In this document: positions 1 through 8,509 of the stretch, one piece after another
How positions within the stretch are numbered: position 1 is the stretch's first letter
How the letters are laid out: every line of letters starts with the position of its first letter
Source of the DNA: CAMAVH01 sp046297835
GTDB taxonomy: Bacteria; Pseudomonadota; Alphaproteobacteria; SMXQ01
NCBI GenBank assembly: GCA_046297835.1
Contig: JBKBHI010000002.1
Coordinates: forward strand, 62,001-126,000
Length of the DNA: 64,000 nt
Reading direction: 5' to 3'
The notes under the pieces: model-generated
Told to the model about the DNA's origin: nothing
The model's input: the letters and a program-made list of their open reading frames with translations, nothing else
The model's database searches: none
Made by a program: the position numbers and the translations under genes

Positions 1-88
1 TGGTGCCCCCTTCCGGACTCGAACCGGAACGTCCTTGCGAACCAGGGATTTTAAGTCCCATGCGTCTACCAATTTCGCCAAGGGGGCA
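1..88 (-). tRNA. tRNA-Leu (anticodon UAA)
   Basis: The reverse strand folds as a class II tRNA. A seven-base acceptor stem TGCCCCC pairs with GGGGGCA and is followed by an encoded CCA that ends exactly at window position 1. The D-arm contains GGTAGACGCA, the anticodon loop is CTTAAAA (anticodon TAA), a long variable arm follows, and the T-loop has GGTTCGAGTCC. The long variable arm together with UAA identifies leucine. The lowest anticodon-stem pair reads T-T, a small imperfection. No integrase lies beside it. Confidence 0.97.
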
Positions 89-181
89 TTAAGCCTCAGG
101 CGGATAATCGTGCAAAAAAGCGATTATGGATGACGTTGGACATGGCGAGCATTGTCTGGTCTTTCCTCACCAAAGGCAAGC

Positions 182-802
182 TCAGCCCTTAGATTTACGC
201 CGCCACTCCCAAGGCGGCTGCACCTCGCCCGCCCAAATCCCGACGCGTGCCGCCCGCGCGCTGTCTTCATCGGCAACATAGTCCTTGGCAAATTGCCGAT
301 AGGCCATGGCCCAGCCGGATCGCACCAACCAGGCGTTCAAATCTTCTTCGCCCATGCGGCAGATCGCGACAATGCGCTTGTAGCGATCAATGTCACGCTG
401 CTCACAGGCAATCGGCTGGCGGGCGATGCGCTCAGCCAGCGCTAGGGCTGCGGCCTGACCGCAACGCCACGCTTCACCGCTCCGCGTGCAGCTTTGCTTG
501 CTTTCCGGGGCATCGATCCCGTGCAGCCGGATGCGCTGGCCATGCAGATCGAGCGTATCGCCGTCGATCACGCTAGCTGTGCCTTGAAACACGATCCCAT
601 TATGGCTCGACGGTTTAGCAGCGGGCTTGGCCCCTACCTTGGCCAACTGTGCCTCAACGGGGGCGGCCGGCGGCGTGGCCGGCGCTCGGCTCTCCTGCCA
701 GGCCGCCACACCAGCCCCGATCAATAAAATCAAAATAACGATCAGCCGCACGCCCGGCGGCAGCTGATTAATGACGCGGCGCGTCAGTCGGGATCGTCGC
801 AT
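182..802 (-). CDS. thermonuclease-family (SNase-like) protein, membrane anchored
   Basis: The C-terminal two thirds match the staphylococcal nuclease (OB-fold) family: a VIDGDTLDL metal-binding segment, RIRLHGIDAPE, and the later GWA/AKDY/A-R-A-R-G-W-like helix seen as ARAARVGIWAG. I choose the ATG at 802, which gives MRRSRLTRR followed by a hydrophobic stretch (LIVILILLIGAGVAAW). That predicts an inner-membrane anchor or uncleaved signal with the nuclease domain in the periplasm. Longer in-frame starts to 919 only add sequence antisense to, or overlapping, the upstream small gene. The start overlaps the 3' end of that gene by 35 bases, suggesting coupling. Family members degrade DNA or RNA; the substrate here is unknown. 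Confidence 0.85.
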   Translation of the reverse strand: MRRSRLTRRVINQLPPGVRLIVILILLIGAGVAAWQESRAPATPPAAPVEAQLAKVGAKPAAKPSSHNGIVFQGTASVIDGDTLDLHGQRIRLHGIDAPESKQSCTRSGEAWRCGQAAALALAERIARQPIACEQRDIDRYKRIVAICRMGEEDLNAWLVRSGWAMAYRQFAKDYVADEDSARAARVGIWAGEVQPPWEWRRKSKG

Positions 803-971
803 CTTCAAGCTCGTGAATGGCCGCCAGGATCTGACGCCAGAGATGAAAACCATCGCGATCGCCGATCTCGTTGAAGCGATCGGCGCGCTGGGCCGCTTCC
901 AGGCTGGCGGACGCGCCATGCTGCGTGATCAGCAGCTGTGCGCTACGATAGATGTCGAGGGCGGATGGCAT
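768..971 (-). CDS. small DUF6961-like protein
   Basis: This 67-residue protein resembles the short conserved alphaproteobacterial proteins annotated as DUF6961. It begins MPSALDIYRSAQLLI, continues through A..A..RAD.F.E.GD.DG, and ends with the W..I..AI.EL helix. No catalytic motif is visible. Its end overlaps the start of the nuclease gene in another frame, so the two are probably co-transcribed. Function is unknown; the assignment rests on recall of the family pattern. Confidence 0.6.
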   Translation of the reverse strand: MPSALDIYRSAQLLITQHGASASLEAAQRADRFNEIGDRDGFHLWRQILAAIHELEDATIPTDAPRH

Positions 972-1033
972 GGCTGCAGTTTAGCGCACGCCTGCATCCG
1001 GTCCAGCTTGGGCGCTGAGGCGCCGGGGGGAAT

Positions 1034-1921
1034 ATGACGAGCGATTTGGAGGCCATGGCGGCCGCCCTTGAGGCCACAGGCAATTATCGTGTGCTGCGCC
1101 ACCTGACGCCCCGGTGCAGCGTGACAGCGCCCGATGGTCAGCCGACCAAACTGGCGATCTTTCTTGATCTGGAGACGACAGGCCTTGATCCACTCAAAGA
1201 TGAGGTCATCGAGGTTGCGCTGGTCCCTTTCACTTACGGCGCCGATGGCCGGATCTACGAGATCCTGCCGGCCTTCGAAGCTCTGCAGCAGCCAAGCCGG
1301 CCGATCCCACCCGAGATCACCGAATTGACCGGCCTGACCGACGCGATGGTCGCCGGCCAAACCATCGATCTAGCCACCCTGGCTGCCTTTACCGCGCCGG
1401 CGGCCTTGATCATCGCCCACAACGCCGCCTTTGATCGGCGCTTTGCCGAGCGTTTGAGCGATGTATTTATCACTAAGCCGTGGGGTTGTTCCTTGACCCA
1501 GGTGCCATGGGCGGCGGAAGGCCTGTCCAGTGGCAAGCTGCACTATCTCGCCTCCGACATGGGCTTTTTCTTCGACGGGCATCGCGCCGCACATGATTGC
1601 GCCGCTGCCATAGAATTGCTGAGCCGACCCTTGCCTAAAACTGGCCGGCTGGCTTTGCAGTTCTTGCTCGAGGGCGCGCGCCAGACCAGCCATCGCATCT
1701 GGGCGCTTGGCTCCCCTTACGATCTGAAGGACGCGCTCAAGGCGCGCGGCTATCGTTGGAGCGATGGGACCGACGGTCAACCCAAAGCTTGGTACCGCGA
1801 TGTCAGCGAGGAAGAACGCGGCACAGAATTAGCCTATCTGCAGCGCGAAATCTATCAGCGCGAGATCGATCTGCCGGTGCGAGCCATAACCGCTTATGAG
1901 CGGTTTTCTGCCCGCGTTTGA
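1034..1921 (+). CDS. DnaQ-like 3'-5' exonuclease (DEDD superfamily)
   Basis: A 295-residue protein with a classic exonuclease core. ExoI is FLDLETTG near residue 43. ExoII includes the IIAHNAAFDRRF segment near 130. ExoIII includes HRAAHDCAAAIELL near 180, giving an HxxxxD (DEDDh-type) active site. The C-terminal 90 residues form an extra domain with GSPYDLKDALKARGYRW, seen in other stand-alone DnaQ relatives. The start is supported by a GGGGG ribosome site about 5 bases upstream of ATG 1034. It is divergent from the nuclease/DUF6961 pair. It probably trims or proofreads DNA, but it is not the polymerase III epsilon subunit by context. Confidence 0.85.
   Translation: MTSDLEAMAAALEATGNYRVLRHLTPRCSVTAPDGQPTKLAIFLDLETTGLDPLKDEVIEVALVPFTYGADGRIYEILPAFEALQQPSRPIPPEITELTGLTDAMVAGQTIDLATLAAFTAPAALIIAHNAAFDRRFAERLSDVFITKPWGCSLTQVPWAAEGLSSGKLHYLASDMGFFFDGHRAAHDCAAAIELLSRPLPKTGRLALQFLLEGARQTSHRIWALGSPYDLKDALKARGYRWSDGTDGQPKAWYRDVSEEERGTELAYLQREIYQREIDLPVRAITAYERFSARV
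1888..1907 (+). terminator. candidate intrinsic terminator overlapping the exonuclease 3' end
   Basis: AACCGCT (1888-1894) and AGCGGTT (1899-1905) form a perfect 7-bp stem with a TATG loop, followed by a short T run. It sits inside the last codons of the exonuclease gene, so it may be coincidental or a compact terminator. The T tract is weak. Confidence 0.35.
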
Positions 1922-1975
1922 CACTGGTCCGGCCGCTGATTTTCCGTAACGTGAGTGGTGCAACCAGGTGTGCTT

Positions 1976-2737
1976 TTAGGCACCGCGGCGCTTGCTGACG
2001 CGCGCGCGGCCGGCGGTGGCGCCGCCATCGAGGGCGATGATCGCGCCGCTCATGTAGGACGCGGCGTCGGACGCCAGGAACGAGACGAGATGGGCGACGT
2101 CGGCTGATGTGCCGGCGCGCCCGAGGGGGATGTGAGCGGGTTTTTCATCGTCGCCGTCGCGCGCGGCGCGATGGCGGATGGTGCCGGGGCAGATGCAGTT
2201 GACGCGGATGCCATGCGGCCCGGCTTCGAGCGCCAGGGTTTTGGTGAACATGGCGACGGCGGCCTTGGAGGCGGCATAGACGCTGCCGCCGGCGTAAGAG
2301 AGGATGCCGCTGACCGAGCCGATATTGACGATGCTGCCGCCGCCCTGGCGGCGCATGTGCGGCAAGGCTGCCTGGCTGCACAGCATGGTGCCGTCCACAT
2401 TGACGCGGAAGGTCTCGCGCCAGCTGGCGAGGTCGTGGCCCTCGATCATCTCGAACGGATGGGCGGCGGCGTTGTTGCAGAGCAGGTCGATGCGGCTGAA
2501 GGCTTCGACCGCGCCATCGACGGCGGCGCTCGCGCCCTCCGCCGTGCCGATGTCGGCGGCGATGATCTTCACCTGGCCGCCGAAATCCTTGAGGCTTTCG
2601 CGCGCGCGCGCGCAAGCGGCCTCGTCGCGGTCGGCGGCCAGCACGGCCATGCCTTCCCCGGCAAGATGACGCAGGATTTCAAGGCCGATGCCTGCGGCCC
2701 CGCCCGTCACCACGGCGACTTTGCGAACGTCCGTCAA
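1976..2737 (-). CDS. short-chain dehydrogenase/reductase (SDR)
   Basis: A classical 253-residue SDR with TGGAAGIG (residues 11-18, NAD(P) binding), NNAA near 88, Ser141/143 and the catalytic YAASK (Tyr154, Lys158). The chosen start is TTG at 2737 with a GAGG ribosome site just upstream; no better ATG exists. It is the last gene of a five-gene minus-strand operon that includes a hydratase-aldolase, VOC protein, Bug binding protein and heme-oxygenase-like protein. A role as dihydrodiol or alcohol dehydrogenase in aromatic catabolism is therefore likely but inferred. The loop after ICPGTI is somewhat short, which may affect the substrate lid. Confidence 0.85.
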   Translation of the reverse strand: MTDVRKVAVVTGGAAGIGLEILRHLAGEGMAVLAADRDEAACARARESLKDFGGQVKIIAADIGTAEGASAAVDGAVEAFSRIDLLCNNAAAHPFEMIEGHDLASWRETFRVNVDGTMLCSQAALPHMRRQGGGSIVNIGSVSGILSYAGGSVYAASKAAVAMFTKTLALEAGPHGIRVNCICPGTIRHRAARDGDDEKPAHIPLGRAGTSADVAHLVSFLASDAASYMSGAIIALDGGATAGRARVSKRRGA

Positions 2738-2774
2738 CCAAGCCTCGGGAGGTAACGCGCCCGCCGCCGCATCG

Positions 2775-3731
2775 TCAGACGGTCACCTGAACGTCGGCGC
2801 GATATTTGTCGCACAGGGTCTTCCAACGCTCGGCCTTGCGTTTCTGGGCGGCGTCGACCTCGGGCGGGATCTCCAGGAACGGCGGGCGCAGCGGGCCCGG
2901 ATCGACATAGCCGGCGTAGCGGATGGCGATCTTCGCTGCCGTCTCGCGCCAGGACCTGCTCGGGGGAGTGGCACCGACCGGCGGCACGAGATCGAGGGTA
3001 ATCTCGGTGGCGCGGGCGATGTCGCCGCGCTTCATCGCATCGCGTAGCGCGAGCTGCGGCCACGGCCCCATCCAGGCTTCGATCGACCAAAAGCCGCGCG
3101 CGCCGACCTGGCCGTAGGTCGCGTACTGCCACTGGTTGCAGAACACGGTCATCTTGCCCCGCGTCATGTCGATTAGCCGCATGAACTCCGGTGGCTCGCG
3201 GTGGCTGTCTTTCATCGCGACGATGCTGGAAATCTTCAGCAATTCCTGCACGATGTCGAGCGTGAGCTTGACGTTATGCAGCGGCGGGTTGTGATAGACC
3301 ATGATGCCGAGCTTGGGGAACAGCTCGGCGATGTCCCGGAAGAACCGCACCGCGTTCTGCGGCGACGACTGGAAATAGAACGGCACGCCGATCAGCGCGC
3401 CGGCCGCCTTGGTCTTCTCGATGATCCTGAGCTTGGCGATCACTTCGCGCGTGTTCAGGCCCGTCGCGCCGACGAACATCGGCACGCGGCGATTGTTGAT
3501 CTCGGCGGCGGCGCGGGTCAGCGTCTCGAACTCGTTCGGCAGAAGGGTGTGGAACTCGCCGAAGCTGCCGGCGGTCGCGATCACATCCGCCCCGTCCCCG
3601 ATCATGCGGTTCAGCCCCTTCTCCAGCCGGTCCAGCGCGATCGTCTCGGTCGCGTGGATGTCCGCCGCGTCGTCGGTCGCGAAAGCAGGCATCATCGCCA
3701 TCAACCCCGAAAGGTCGGCGCTGCTAATCAT
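2775..3731 (-). CDS. DapA-superfamily hydratase-aldolase
   Basis: A class I aldolase TIM barrel (318 aa). Lys174 in IVAMKDSHR is the expected Schiff-base lysine and Tyr146 in IMVYHNPP its partner. The GATGLNTREVI segment and the long C-terminal tail (YAGYVDPGPLRPPF) match the trans-o-hydroxybenzylidenepyruvate hydratase-aldolase branch (NahE/PhdJ-like) better than true dihydrodipicolinate synthase. Family members cleave the side chain formed after ring fission into an aldehyde and pyruvate. Neighbouring VOC and SDR genes fit that pathway. A paralogue lies at 15202-16203. The precise substrate cannot be read from sequence. Confidence 0.83.
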   Translation of the reverse strand: MISSADLSGLMAMMPAFATDDAADIHATETIALDRLEKGLNRMIGDGADVIATAGSFGEFHTLLPNEFETLTRAAAEINNRRVPMFVGATGLNTREVIAKLRIIEKTKAAGALIGVPFYFQSSPQNAVRFFRDIAELFPKLGIMVYHNPPLHNVKLTLDIVQELLKISSIVAMKDSHREPPEFMRLIDMTRGKMTVFCNQWQYATYGQVGARGFWSIEAWMGPWPQLALRDAMKRGDIARATEITLDLVPPVGATPPSRSWRETAAKIAIRYAGYVDPGPLRPPFLEIPPEVDAAQKRKAERWKTLCDKYRADVQVTV

Positions 3732-3757
3732 GATCGGTCTCCTTTAATGTGGCGCGC

Positions 3758-4351
3758 TTACCAGACGGCAGGCACCGGATTGGCCAAAGCATCTTCGAGG
3801 TTGTTGGCGCGGATGAATTGCGTGGCAGGGCGCAAGCGTCCGCTAGAGTCGATCTGGTCCATGCCGCAATAAATCTCGAACTCGTAGCCGTCGGGATCGA
3901 GGAAGTTGACGGCATAATTGCATCCTGCGCCCTTGCGTCCTTCGAAGACGATCGGGATGCCGTTGGCTTTGAGATAGTCGCGCGCCCGCCGCAGCATGTC
4001 GATGTCAGCGATCTCCAGCGCGAGATGCTCGACCTGCAATCCGCCCTCCATATCGCGGTGGGTCTTGGTTTTCGTCGGCTTCAGGCCGATCGCGTGATGG
4101 TCTGCACCGCAGCGCAAGAAAACCATGCCGATCTCGTTGCGGTCGGTGACGTGAAAGCCCATCACGTCGGTCCAGAAGCGCACAGAGCGCTCCATATCGG
4201 TGACTTCATAAACAAGATGGCCGAGCTTGCTCACTTGAATCGGCGAAACGCCGGCATAGCGATCAGGATGACGCGGCTTCGTCGCAGCCGCGTTGCTACG
4301 TTTCTGTTCAGTTTGCTCGCGTGTGTCCAAAGCTAGGCTCCCAAATGACAA
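3758..4351 (-). CDS. VOC-superfamily protein (glyoxalase / extradiol dioxygenase fold)
   Basis: A 197-residue protein with two beta-alpha-beta-beta-beta modules. Candidate metal ligands are His in KLGHLVYEV, His in VEHLALEI and Glu in GYEFEIYC, the usual arrangement of VOC enzymes such as one-domain type I extradiol dioxygenases. The first 35 residues are low-complexity and probably disordered. The start is TTG at 4351; no in-frame ATG precedes the domain. Its place between a hydratase-aldolase and a Bug transporter gene suggests ring cleavage, though glyoxalase- or epimerase-type chemistry is equally compatible with the fold. Confidence 0.8.
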   Translation of the reverse strand: MSFGSLALDTREQTEQKRSNAAATKPRHPDRYAGVSPIQVSKLGHLVYEVTDMERSVRFWTDVMGFHVTDRNEIGMVFLRCGADHHAIGLKPTKTKTHRDMEGGLQVEHLALEIADIDMLRRARDYLKANGIPIVFEGRKGAGCNYAVNFLDPDGYEFEIYCGMDQIDSSGRLRPATQFIRANNLEDALANPVPAVW

Positions 4352-4370
4352 GCTCGGCCATGATCAGGCG

Positions 4371-5378
4371 TTATTTATCCTCGGCTAGGTTCTTGATCCG
4401 GGTGATCAAGGCTGGCGACAGTTCCTTATATTCGCTCAGCAAGTCCTGTAGCTTCTCGCCCGACAGAGGATTGAGGTCGAGCTGGAGTTTTGCGGCCTCC
4501 GCGACGGCGACCTGATCAGCCATAGTGGCGTCGAAAGCGCGGCGCAGCAGCGTGAGGCGGTCCTTCTGCATGTTCGAAGGCCCAAGGATCGTGCGCCCAA
4601 CGATATCGCCCGACGACAGAACCGCAAGAATGCGCCGGTCCTCCTCGTTCGCTGCAAGCTCCGTCAGCGTCGGAACGTTAGGCAAATTGGAACGCCGTTC
4701 CGTGCCGATCTGAACCAGCACGCGCAGCTTGTCCTCTGAGATCCAGGTCGGCTGCTGGATCCTAAGCTGGTTGAACAGGATGCTGAATGAGCCATCGACT
4801 TCCTGGCGCTCCATCGCGAGCTGCGCCGGCTTGGCCCCATAGCCGGAAATCGGCCGGATTTTGGTTCCGACCAAGGCGTTCAACGCTTTGACATAGAGAT
4901 CCGAGCCCGACAGAGCCCCGCCGACGGCGACCGTGATCTGCTTGGTTTTCGTTTCTTGGATGCTCTTAACGCCGGCTGCATGCCAAACGCCGAGAACCGT
5001 ATCGACGTCGGACAAGCGGCCGATCCAGGAGAATTTGTCGACTTCGAACTGCAGGCCCGGCGTCTCGAGGAGCTGCATCATGGCGACGCTCTGGCTGACG
5101 GTACCGATCGTCGTGCCGTCCTTGGGGGCGACGTTGTAGATGAAATTCGCCGCCCTCAGGCTGCCCGCACCGGGCATGTTCTGCACGATGAAGGTGGGGT
5201 TGCCCTCGAGATGGCGTCCCATGTGTCGACTCAGGAAGCGGGCGTAGATGTCGTAACCGCCGCCGACTTCATAGCCGACGATCATATTGATCCGGTCTTT
5301 GCTGCTGAACGGTTCGGCTTTGGCCGCGGATACCGCGGCAAACGTAAGACAGAAGGCAAGAATATGCTGCAGCTTCAT
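4371..5378 (-). CDS. Bug/TctC-family periplasmic solute-binding protein
   Basis: It begins with a cleavable signal peptide (MKLQHILAFCLTFAAVSAAKA). The family hallmarks follow: MIVGYEVGGGYDIYARFLSRHMGRHL and the IVQNMPGAGSL loop, then the Bug two-lobe fold, 335 residues in all. These proteins bind carboxylates for tripartite tricarboxylate (TTT) transporters. Neither TctA nor TctB membrane subunits occur in the window, so it either uses a distant transporter or acts as a sensor. It lies within the LysR-linked catabolic operon, consistent with uptake of an aromatic acid. A homologue is encoded at 25044-26105. Confidence 0.9.
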   Translation of the reverse strand: MKLQHILAFCLTFAAVSAAKAEPFSSKDRINMIVGYEVGGGYDIYARFLSRHMGRHLEGNPTFIVQNMPGAGSLRAANFIYNVAPKDGTTIGTVSQSVAMMQLLETPGLQFEVDKFSWIGRLSDVDTVLGVWHAAGVKSIQETKTKQITVAVGGALSGSDLYVKALNALVGTKIRPISGYGAKPAQLAMERQEVDGSFSILFNQLRIQQPTWISEDKLRVLVQIGTERRSNLPNVPTLTELAANEEDRRILAVLSSGDIVGRTILGPSNMQKDRLTLLRRAFDATMADQVAVAEAAKLQLDLNPLSGEKLQDLLSEYKELSPALITRIKNLAEDK

Positions 5379-5500
5379 GATTGCTTCCCTGTTATGCGGC
5401 GCATTCGCGCCTTGTCATTTCATAAGCATCTGGCCCCCGCGATCGCAATGCGATGCGGGGGACAGACGTCTCGTCGCTTAGGCGTTTTGCGCTTCGTCGG

Positions 5501-6295
5501 TTAGGCGCTTTTGCGCTCTTGAGCCAGCTTCATCACCGGGCCGCGGCGGCGACCGTCGAGCGAAGGAGCCTTCAGCCCCGCGGCTTCGAACGCCCAGATA
5601 CCGACCTGATCGGCCCACATGCAGTAGACATCGATCAGCTGCTCCGCCGCTTCGAGGCAGGCGTCCTGCTGCTCTTGCGTCGTCGCATACTTCTGCAGGA
5701 TGGTGATCGGCATGTCGCCATGGCCACCCTCATGGGAGTCGGCCTCCTCGGCGGAATCCCAATGCGCCATATCCTTATCCGAAAGGCTAAGGCTTTCCCA
5801 CTGCTTACGCGAGGACTTCGCGCGCTCGCCGATGCGGGCGATCATCTCCTTGCCGCGCGAAACCTCGCTGGCAGTGATCGCTGCGAAGGCCTCGAGCCAC
5901 GGACGCTTGCTCGCCCATTCGCAGTAGCCCATGCGCCAGTGCGTGATCGGGGCGCCCTTGTAGCCGTAGACGAAATCACGGTCGAGACCGAGGCCGACCG
6001 CGAAATCGACGAGGCTTTCGTAGTGGGCAGTGCCTACAGTCGGATCGCGCACTTCCTCGACGAACATGTTCTCGATGAGGTACTGACGCACGTCGAGATG
6101 CGGGCAGTTGCCCACGATGTTACCGAGCCAGCGCGGGAAATTCGCCGCGAAAACCGAATGTTCCAGCGCGTAGACGCGCGCGCCTTCCCGCTTCAGGTTG
6201 TTGCGGTTGAATTCCTCGAGGTAAGTGCTGGGAATCCAGCGCTTTTGGCAGACGTCAAGCAGTGCTTGTTTGAATTGTTCCGGAGTTCTCGCCAT
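5501..6295 (-). CDS. heme-oxygenase-like (PqqC/TenA-like) protein, possible diiron oxidase
   Basis: An all-helical 264-residue protein resembling the PqqC/TenA/CADD superfamily: an N-terminal ALLDVCQKRW segment, NMFVEEVRD followed ten residues later by a histidine (His91), AFAAITASEVSRG, and an acidic His-rich segment containing His178, His188 and His192. Glu81, His91, Glu144 and the late histidines could form the ligand set of heme-oxygenase-like diiron oxidases; that assignment is inferred. It is the first gene of the operon and divergent from the LysR gene. An oxidative role in degrading the pathway substrate is plausible. PQQ synthesis is unlikely because no other pqq gene is present. Confidence 0.7.
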   Translation of the reverse strand: MARTPEQFKQALLDVCQKRWIPSTYLEEFNRNNLKREGARVYALEHSVFAANFPRWLGNIVGNCPHLDVRQYLIENMFVEEVRDPTVGTAHYESLVDFAVGLGLDRDFVYGYKGAPITHWRMGYCEWASKRPWLEAFAAITASEVSRGKEMIARIGERAKSSRKQWESLSLSDKDMAHWDSAEEADSHEGGHGDMPITILQKYATTQEQQDACLEAAEQLIDVYCMWADQVGIWAFEAAGLKAPSLDGRRRGPVMKLAQERKSA

Positions 6296-6366
6296 AGCAT
6301 TTGCCCTGTTGTGCAGATTTGTGTGCGGACAAGCTAGCGCGACAAGGCTAGGCTCGCATTTCTATC

Positions 6367-6389
6367 TTGATTGAAACAGAATTAATCAA
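6367..6389. promoter_or_regulatory. candidate LysR-family operator
   Basis: TTGATT (6367-6372) and AATCAA (6384-6389) form a perfect inverted repeat separated by 11 bases. This fits the T-N11-A pattern of LysR boxes. It lies in the divergent promoter region between the heme-oxygenase-like gene (start 6295) and the LysR gene (start 6427). Confidence 0.6.
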
Positions 6390-6426
6390 AAAGATAATCC
6401 ATTGGGAAATAAATCGGGAGTCGGAG

Positions 6427-7341
6427 ATGGACCGTTTCAAATTAATGGAGACGTTTATCGCTGTCGCGCAGGCCGGAAATTACACGCGGGCAGCCTCGGT
6501 ACTGGGCATCACGGTCGCGATGGTCAGCAAGCGCATGCAGGAATTGGAGGCCGGCCTGGGCGTCAGGCTCCTGAACAGGAATACCCACCAATTAAGCCTG
6601 ACCGATTACGGCGTCGAATATCACAAAGCCTCGTGCGGCATGATCGCGGAGCTCAAATCGATCGAGGAACGGATTCAGCTCCGCCGGCGCGCGCCACAAG
6701 GAGATCTTCGCATCCTGACGACCCGCACCTTTCTCGAGACGGTTCTCGCGCCGATCATCACGGCGTTCTGCGCCAAATATCCCGAGGTGTCGGTGCAAGT
6801 CGTCGAAATGGATCGGGCCCTGGCGCCACATGCAAGCGACCTCGTCTCCGGTGGATTCGACATGGCTATACGCACGTTGCGCATCCGAGAGTCGTCGCTG
6901 ATCGCCCGCGCGCTCATAGCTTCGCCGCAATGTCTCGTGGCCTCGCCAGAATACTTAGAGAAGCACGGCATGCCCAAAACGCCCCTCGACCTCGCCAATC
7001 ACAATTGCCTCGACCCAGGCAGCGCTTCCGTCAGCTTCACTTGGGATTTGCACGGCAGCGGCGGGAAAAAGACCGTGCGCGTCGCCGGCACTCCGCGCAC
7101 CAACAGCACTGCCTTGGTCTATCGAGCGACGTTGGACGGCCTAGGCATATCGCTGATCAGGCAAGAGCTAGTGGCGGACGCCCTCGCCGACGGTAGGCTG
7201 GTGCGGGTGCTGCCAAACTATGCGATCAGGCCCAAGAAGTTCTTCGTGCTTTACCAGAAGGACCATCTTTTGCCGCTGCGCATGAAGCTGTTCATCGAAT
7301 TCCTGATGGCGGAGGTACGCAAGACTCCGCGGAAAGCTTGA
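6427..7341 (+). CDS. LysR-family transcriptional regulator
   Basis: The N-terminal winged helix-turn-helix (MDRFKLMETFIAVAQAGNYTRAASVLGITVAMVSKRMQELE pattern, split here by description) and the C-terminal periplasmic-binding-like effector domain are typical; 304 residues from the chosen start. I choose ATG 6427, where the domain begins and a GGAG site precedes it, over an upstream start at 6367 that would lie inside the putative operator. It is divergent from the five-gene catabolic operon. By family rule it should activate that operon when a pathway intermediate binds. Confidence 0.9.
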   Translation: MDRFKLMETFIAVAQAGNYTRAASVLGITVAMVSKRMQELEAGLGVRLLNRNTHQLSLTDYGVEYHKASCGMIAELKSIEERIQLRRRAPQGDLRILTTRTFLETVLAPIITAFCAKYPEVSVQVVEMDRALAPHASDLVSGGFDMAIRTLRIRESSLIARALIASPQCLVASPEYLEKHGMPKTPLDLANHNCLDPGSASVSFTWDLHGSGGKKTVRVAGTPRTNSTALVYRATLDGLGISLIRQELVADALADGRLVRVLPNYAIRPKKFFVLYQKDHLLPLRMKLFIEFLMAEVRKTPRKA

Positions 7342-7348
7342 CGCCCCG

Positions 7349-8122
7349 TGTCAGTCTAACTGCAACTCGTCTCTGATATAGTGGCGAGATGCAGCGGATC
7401 TCTTATAAAAAGCCACCGCTTCCCGCCGAAAGTTATTCGCCAAGCCGTTTGGCTCTATTTCAAATTCACGTTGAGCTTGAGCGATCTGGAAGAGATTCTC
7501 GCCGAGCGCGGCATTGACGTCTCCTACGAGACGGTCCGGTGCTGGTTGGAGAAATTTGGCGGAGCCATTGCGGCGAACATTCGCCGATCCCACCCTCGCC
7601 CAGTTCTATTAGGCACCTCAATGAAATGGTCGTCAGCGGATGTTCATGTGGCCGACTGTCGACCTGGAGGGCGAGGTTCTTGACGTCCTGGTTCAGAAGC
7701 GCCGCAACAAAGGGAAGCCCTAAAATTGTTGCGAAGTTTTCTGCACAAATAGGGTTGCTCAGCCGGCTGAATCGTGACCGACGGTCTGGCCTCTTACTGC
7801 GCGGCGCTCGAGACTTTAGGCGGCCGCTCACGTCATAGCCCGGGGTGATTTGCGGGACAATACCCGGACCGAGAATTCGCATCTCGCGGTGCGCCGGCGA
7901 GAGCGCAAGATGCGCGCTTCAAATCTCAGGGCCAAGCTCAGTGCTTTATCGCCACCCATGGCGCCATCTACAATCTCCTCAACGCTCAGCGTCAGCTGAT
8001 TTCATGATCAACCCTACGTACCTTCCGGGTTACCGCCATGGATGGATGGATGGCTGCGTCCGCTGCCAGCGCGTGAGCTCTGCGCTCATAGGCTTCGTGC
8101 GGCCTTGGCATTTAACCTGACA
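7349..8122 (+). mobile_element. decayed IS6-family insertion sequence, copy 1
   Basis: The ends carry related inverted repeats: TGTCAG-TCTAACTG on the left (7349) and, on the complementary strand of the right end, TGTCAGGTTAAATG (ending 8122). The 774-bp length fits IS6 elements. No 8-bp target duplication survives: the left flank is ACGCCCCG and the right flank ATCCCGTT. The internal transposase is broken (see the pseudogene entry). Confidence 0.75.
7381..8075 (+). pseudogene. IS6-family transposase, frameshifted remnant
   Basis: The N-terminal part reads as an IS6 transposase: HRFPPKVIRQAVWLYFKF, LEEILAERGIDVSYETVR and W.EKFG. The frame then breaks near 7605-7620, and HLNEMVVS continues in a second frame. 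An in-frame stop follows NKGKP, and the RRRERKM region near 7895-7915 is in yet another frame. At least two frameshifts and several stops make it non-functional. The DDE residues cannot be read in one frame. The same C-terminal segment is repeated at 8510-8795. Confidence 0.85.
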
Positions 8123-8132
8123 ATCCCGTTTG

Positions 8133-8456
8133 CTATTCAAGTGATTTAAGAAACGCGATTAAGTCTTCAATTTGATCAGCCTCGAAGCGAAACTGAGGCA
8201 TGCTTGGGTGGCCTGTTGAAATACCTTCGGCAAAAGATTCCTCTAAGTTTTCGACTGGGTAACGCTTGTGTAGGTCGCGAAAAGGCGGCGCAATTGAGCT
8301 TGGGCTGGGTCCAGCTTTATTGATGGAATGACATTCCGCGCAATGCGTCTTGACGAGCATGAGTCCGCGCTCAGTGTCTGAAGACATCTCGGCTGCAACT
8401 GGCGGGGCAACAAGAATGCATATGATGGTTAATGAACTCGAAAGATAAGCCTTCAT
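8133..8456 (-). CDS. small class I cytochrome c, exported
   Basis: A 107-residue protein with a signal peptide (MKAYLSSSLTIICILVAPPVAA) and one heme-binding motif CAECH near residue 39. Further hallmarks are a PSSIAPPF segment, an axial-ligand region MPQF (Met near 87) and the C-terminal helix DLIAFLKSL. It would carry electrons in the periplasm. It lies directly between two IS6 remnants, and the neighbouring ApbE/PepSY/flavodoxin-reductase genes on the same strand could be redox partners; this link is inferred. The size is at the low end for the family but complete. Confidence 0.9.
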   Translation of the reverse strand: MKAYLSSSLTIICILVAPPVAAEMSSDTERGLMLVKTHCAECHSINKAGPSPSSIAPPFRDLHKRYPVENLEESFAEGISTGHPSMPQFRFEADQIEDLIAFLKSLE

Positions 8457-8509
8457 AAATATCCTCTTTCTGAGCTGTGGCAGGTTCGACGCGCGTCCGC
8501 TCGCAGCAT

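Noticed and set aside
2132..2755. 207-residue plus-strand open frame
   Set aside because: It is antisense to the SDR gene, which carries all catalytic residues. The frame has only Ala/Gly/Arg-rich sequence.
5501..6295. assignment as a PQQ biosynthesis PqqC gene
   Set aside because: No other pqq genes are nearby and the operon context is catabolic; only superfamily membership is supported.
7341..8130. 8-bp target-site duplication of IS copy 1
   Set aside because: The flanking octamers ACGCCCCG and ATCCCGTT do not match, so no duplication can be claimed.
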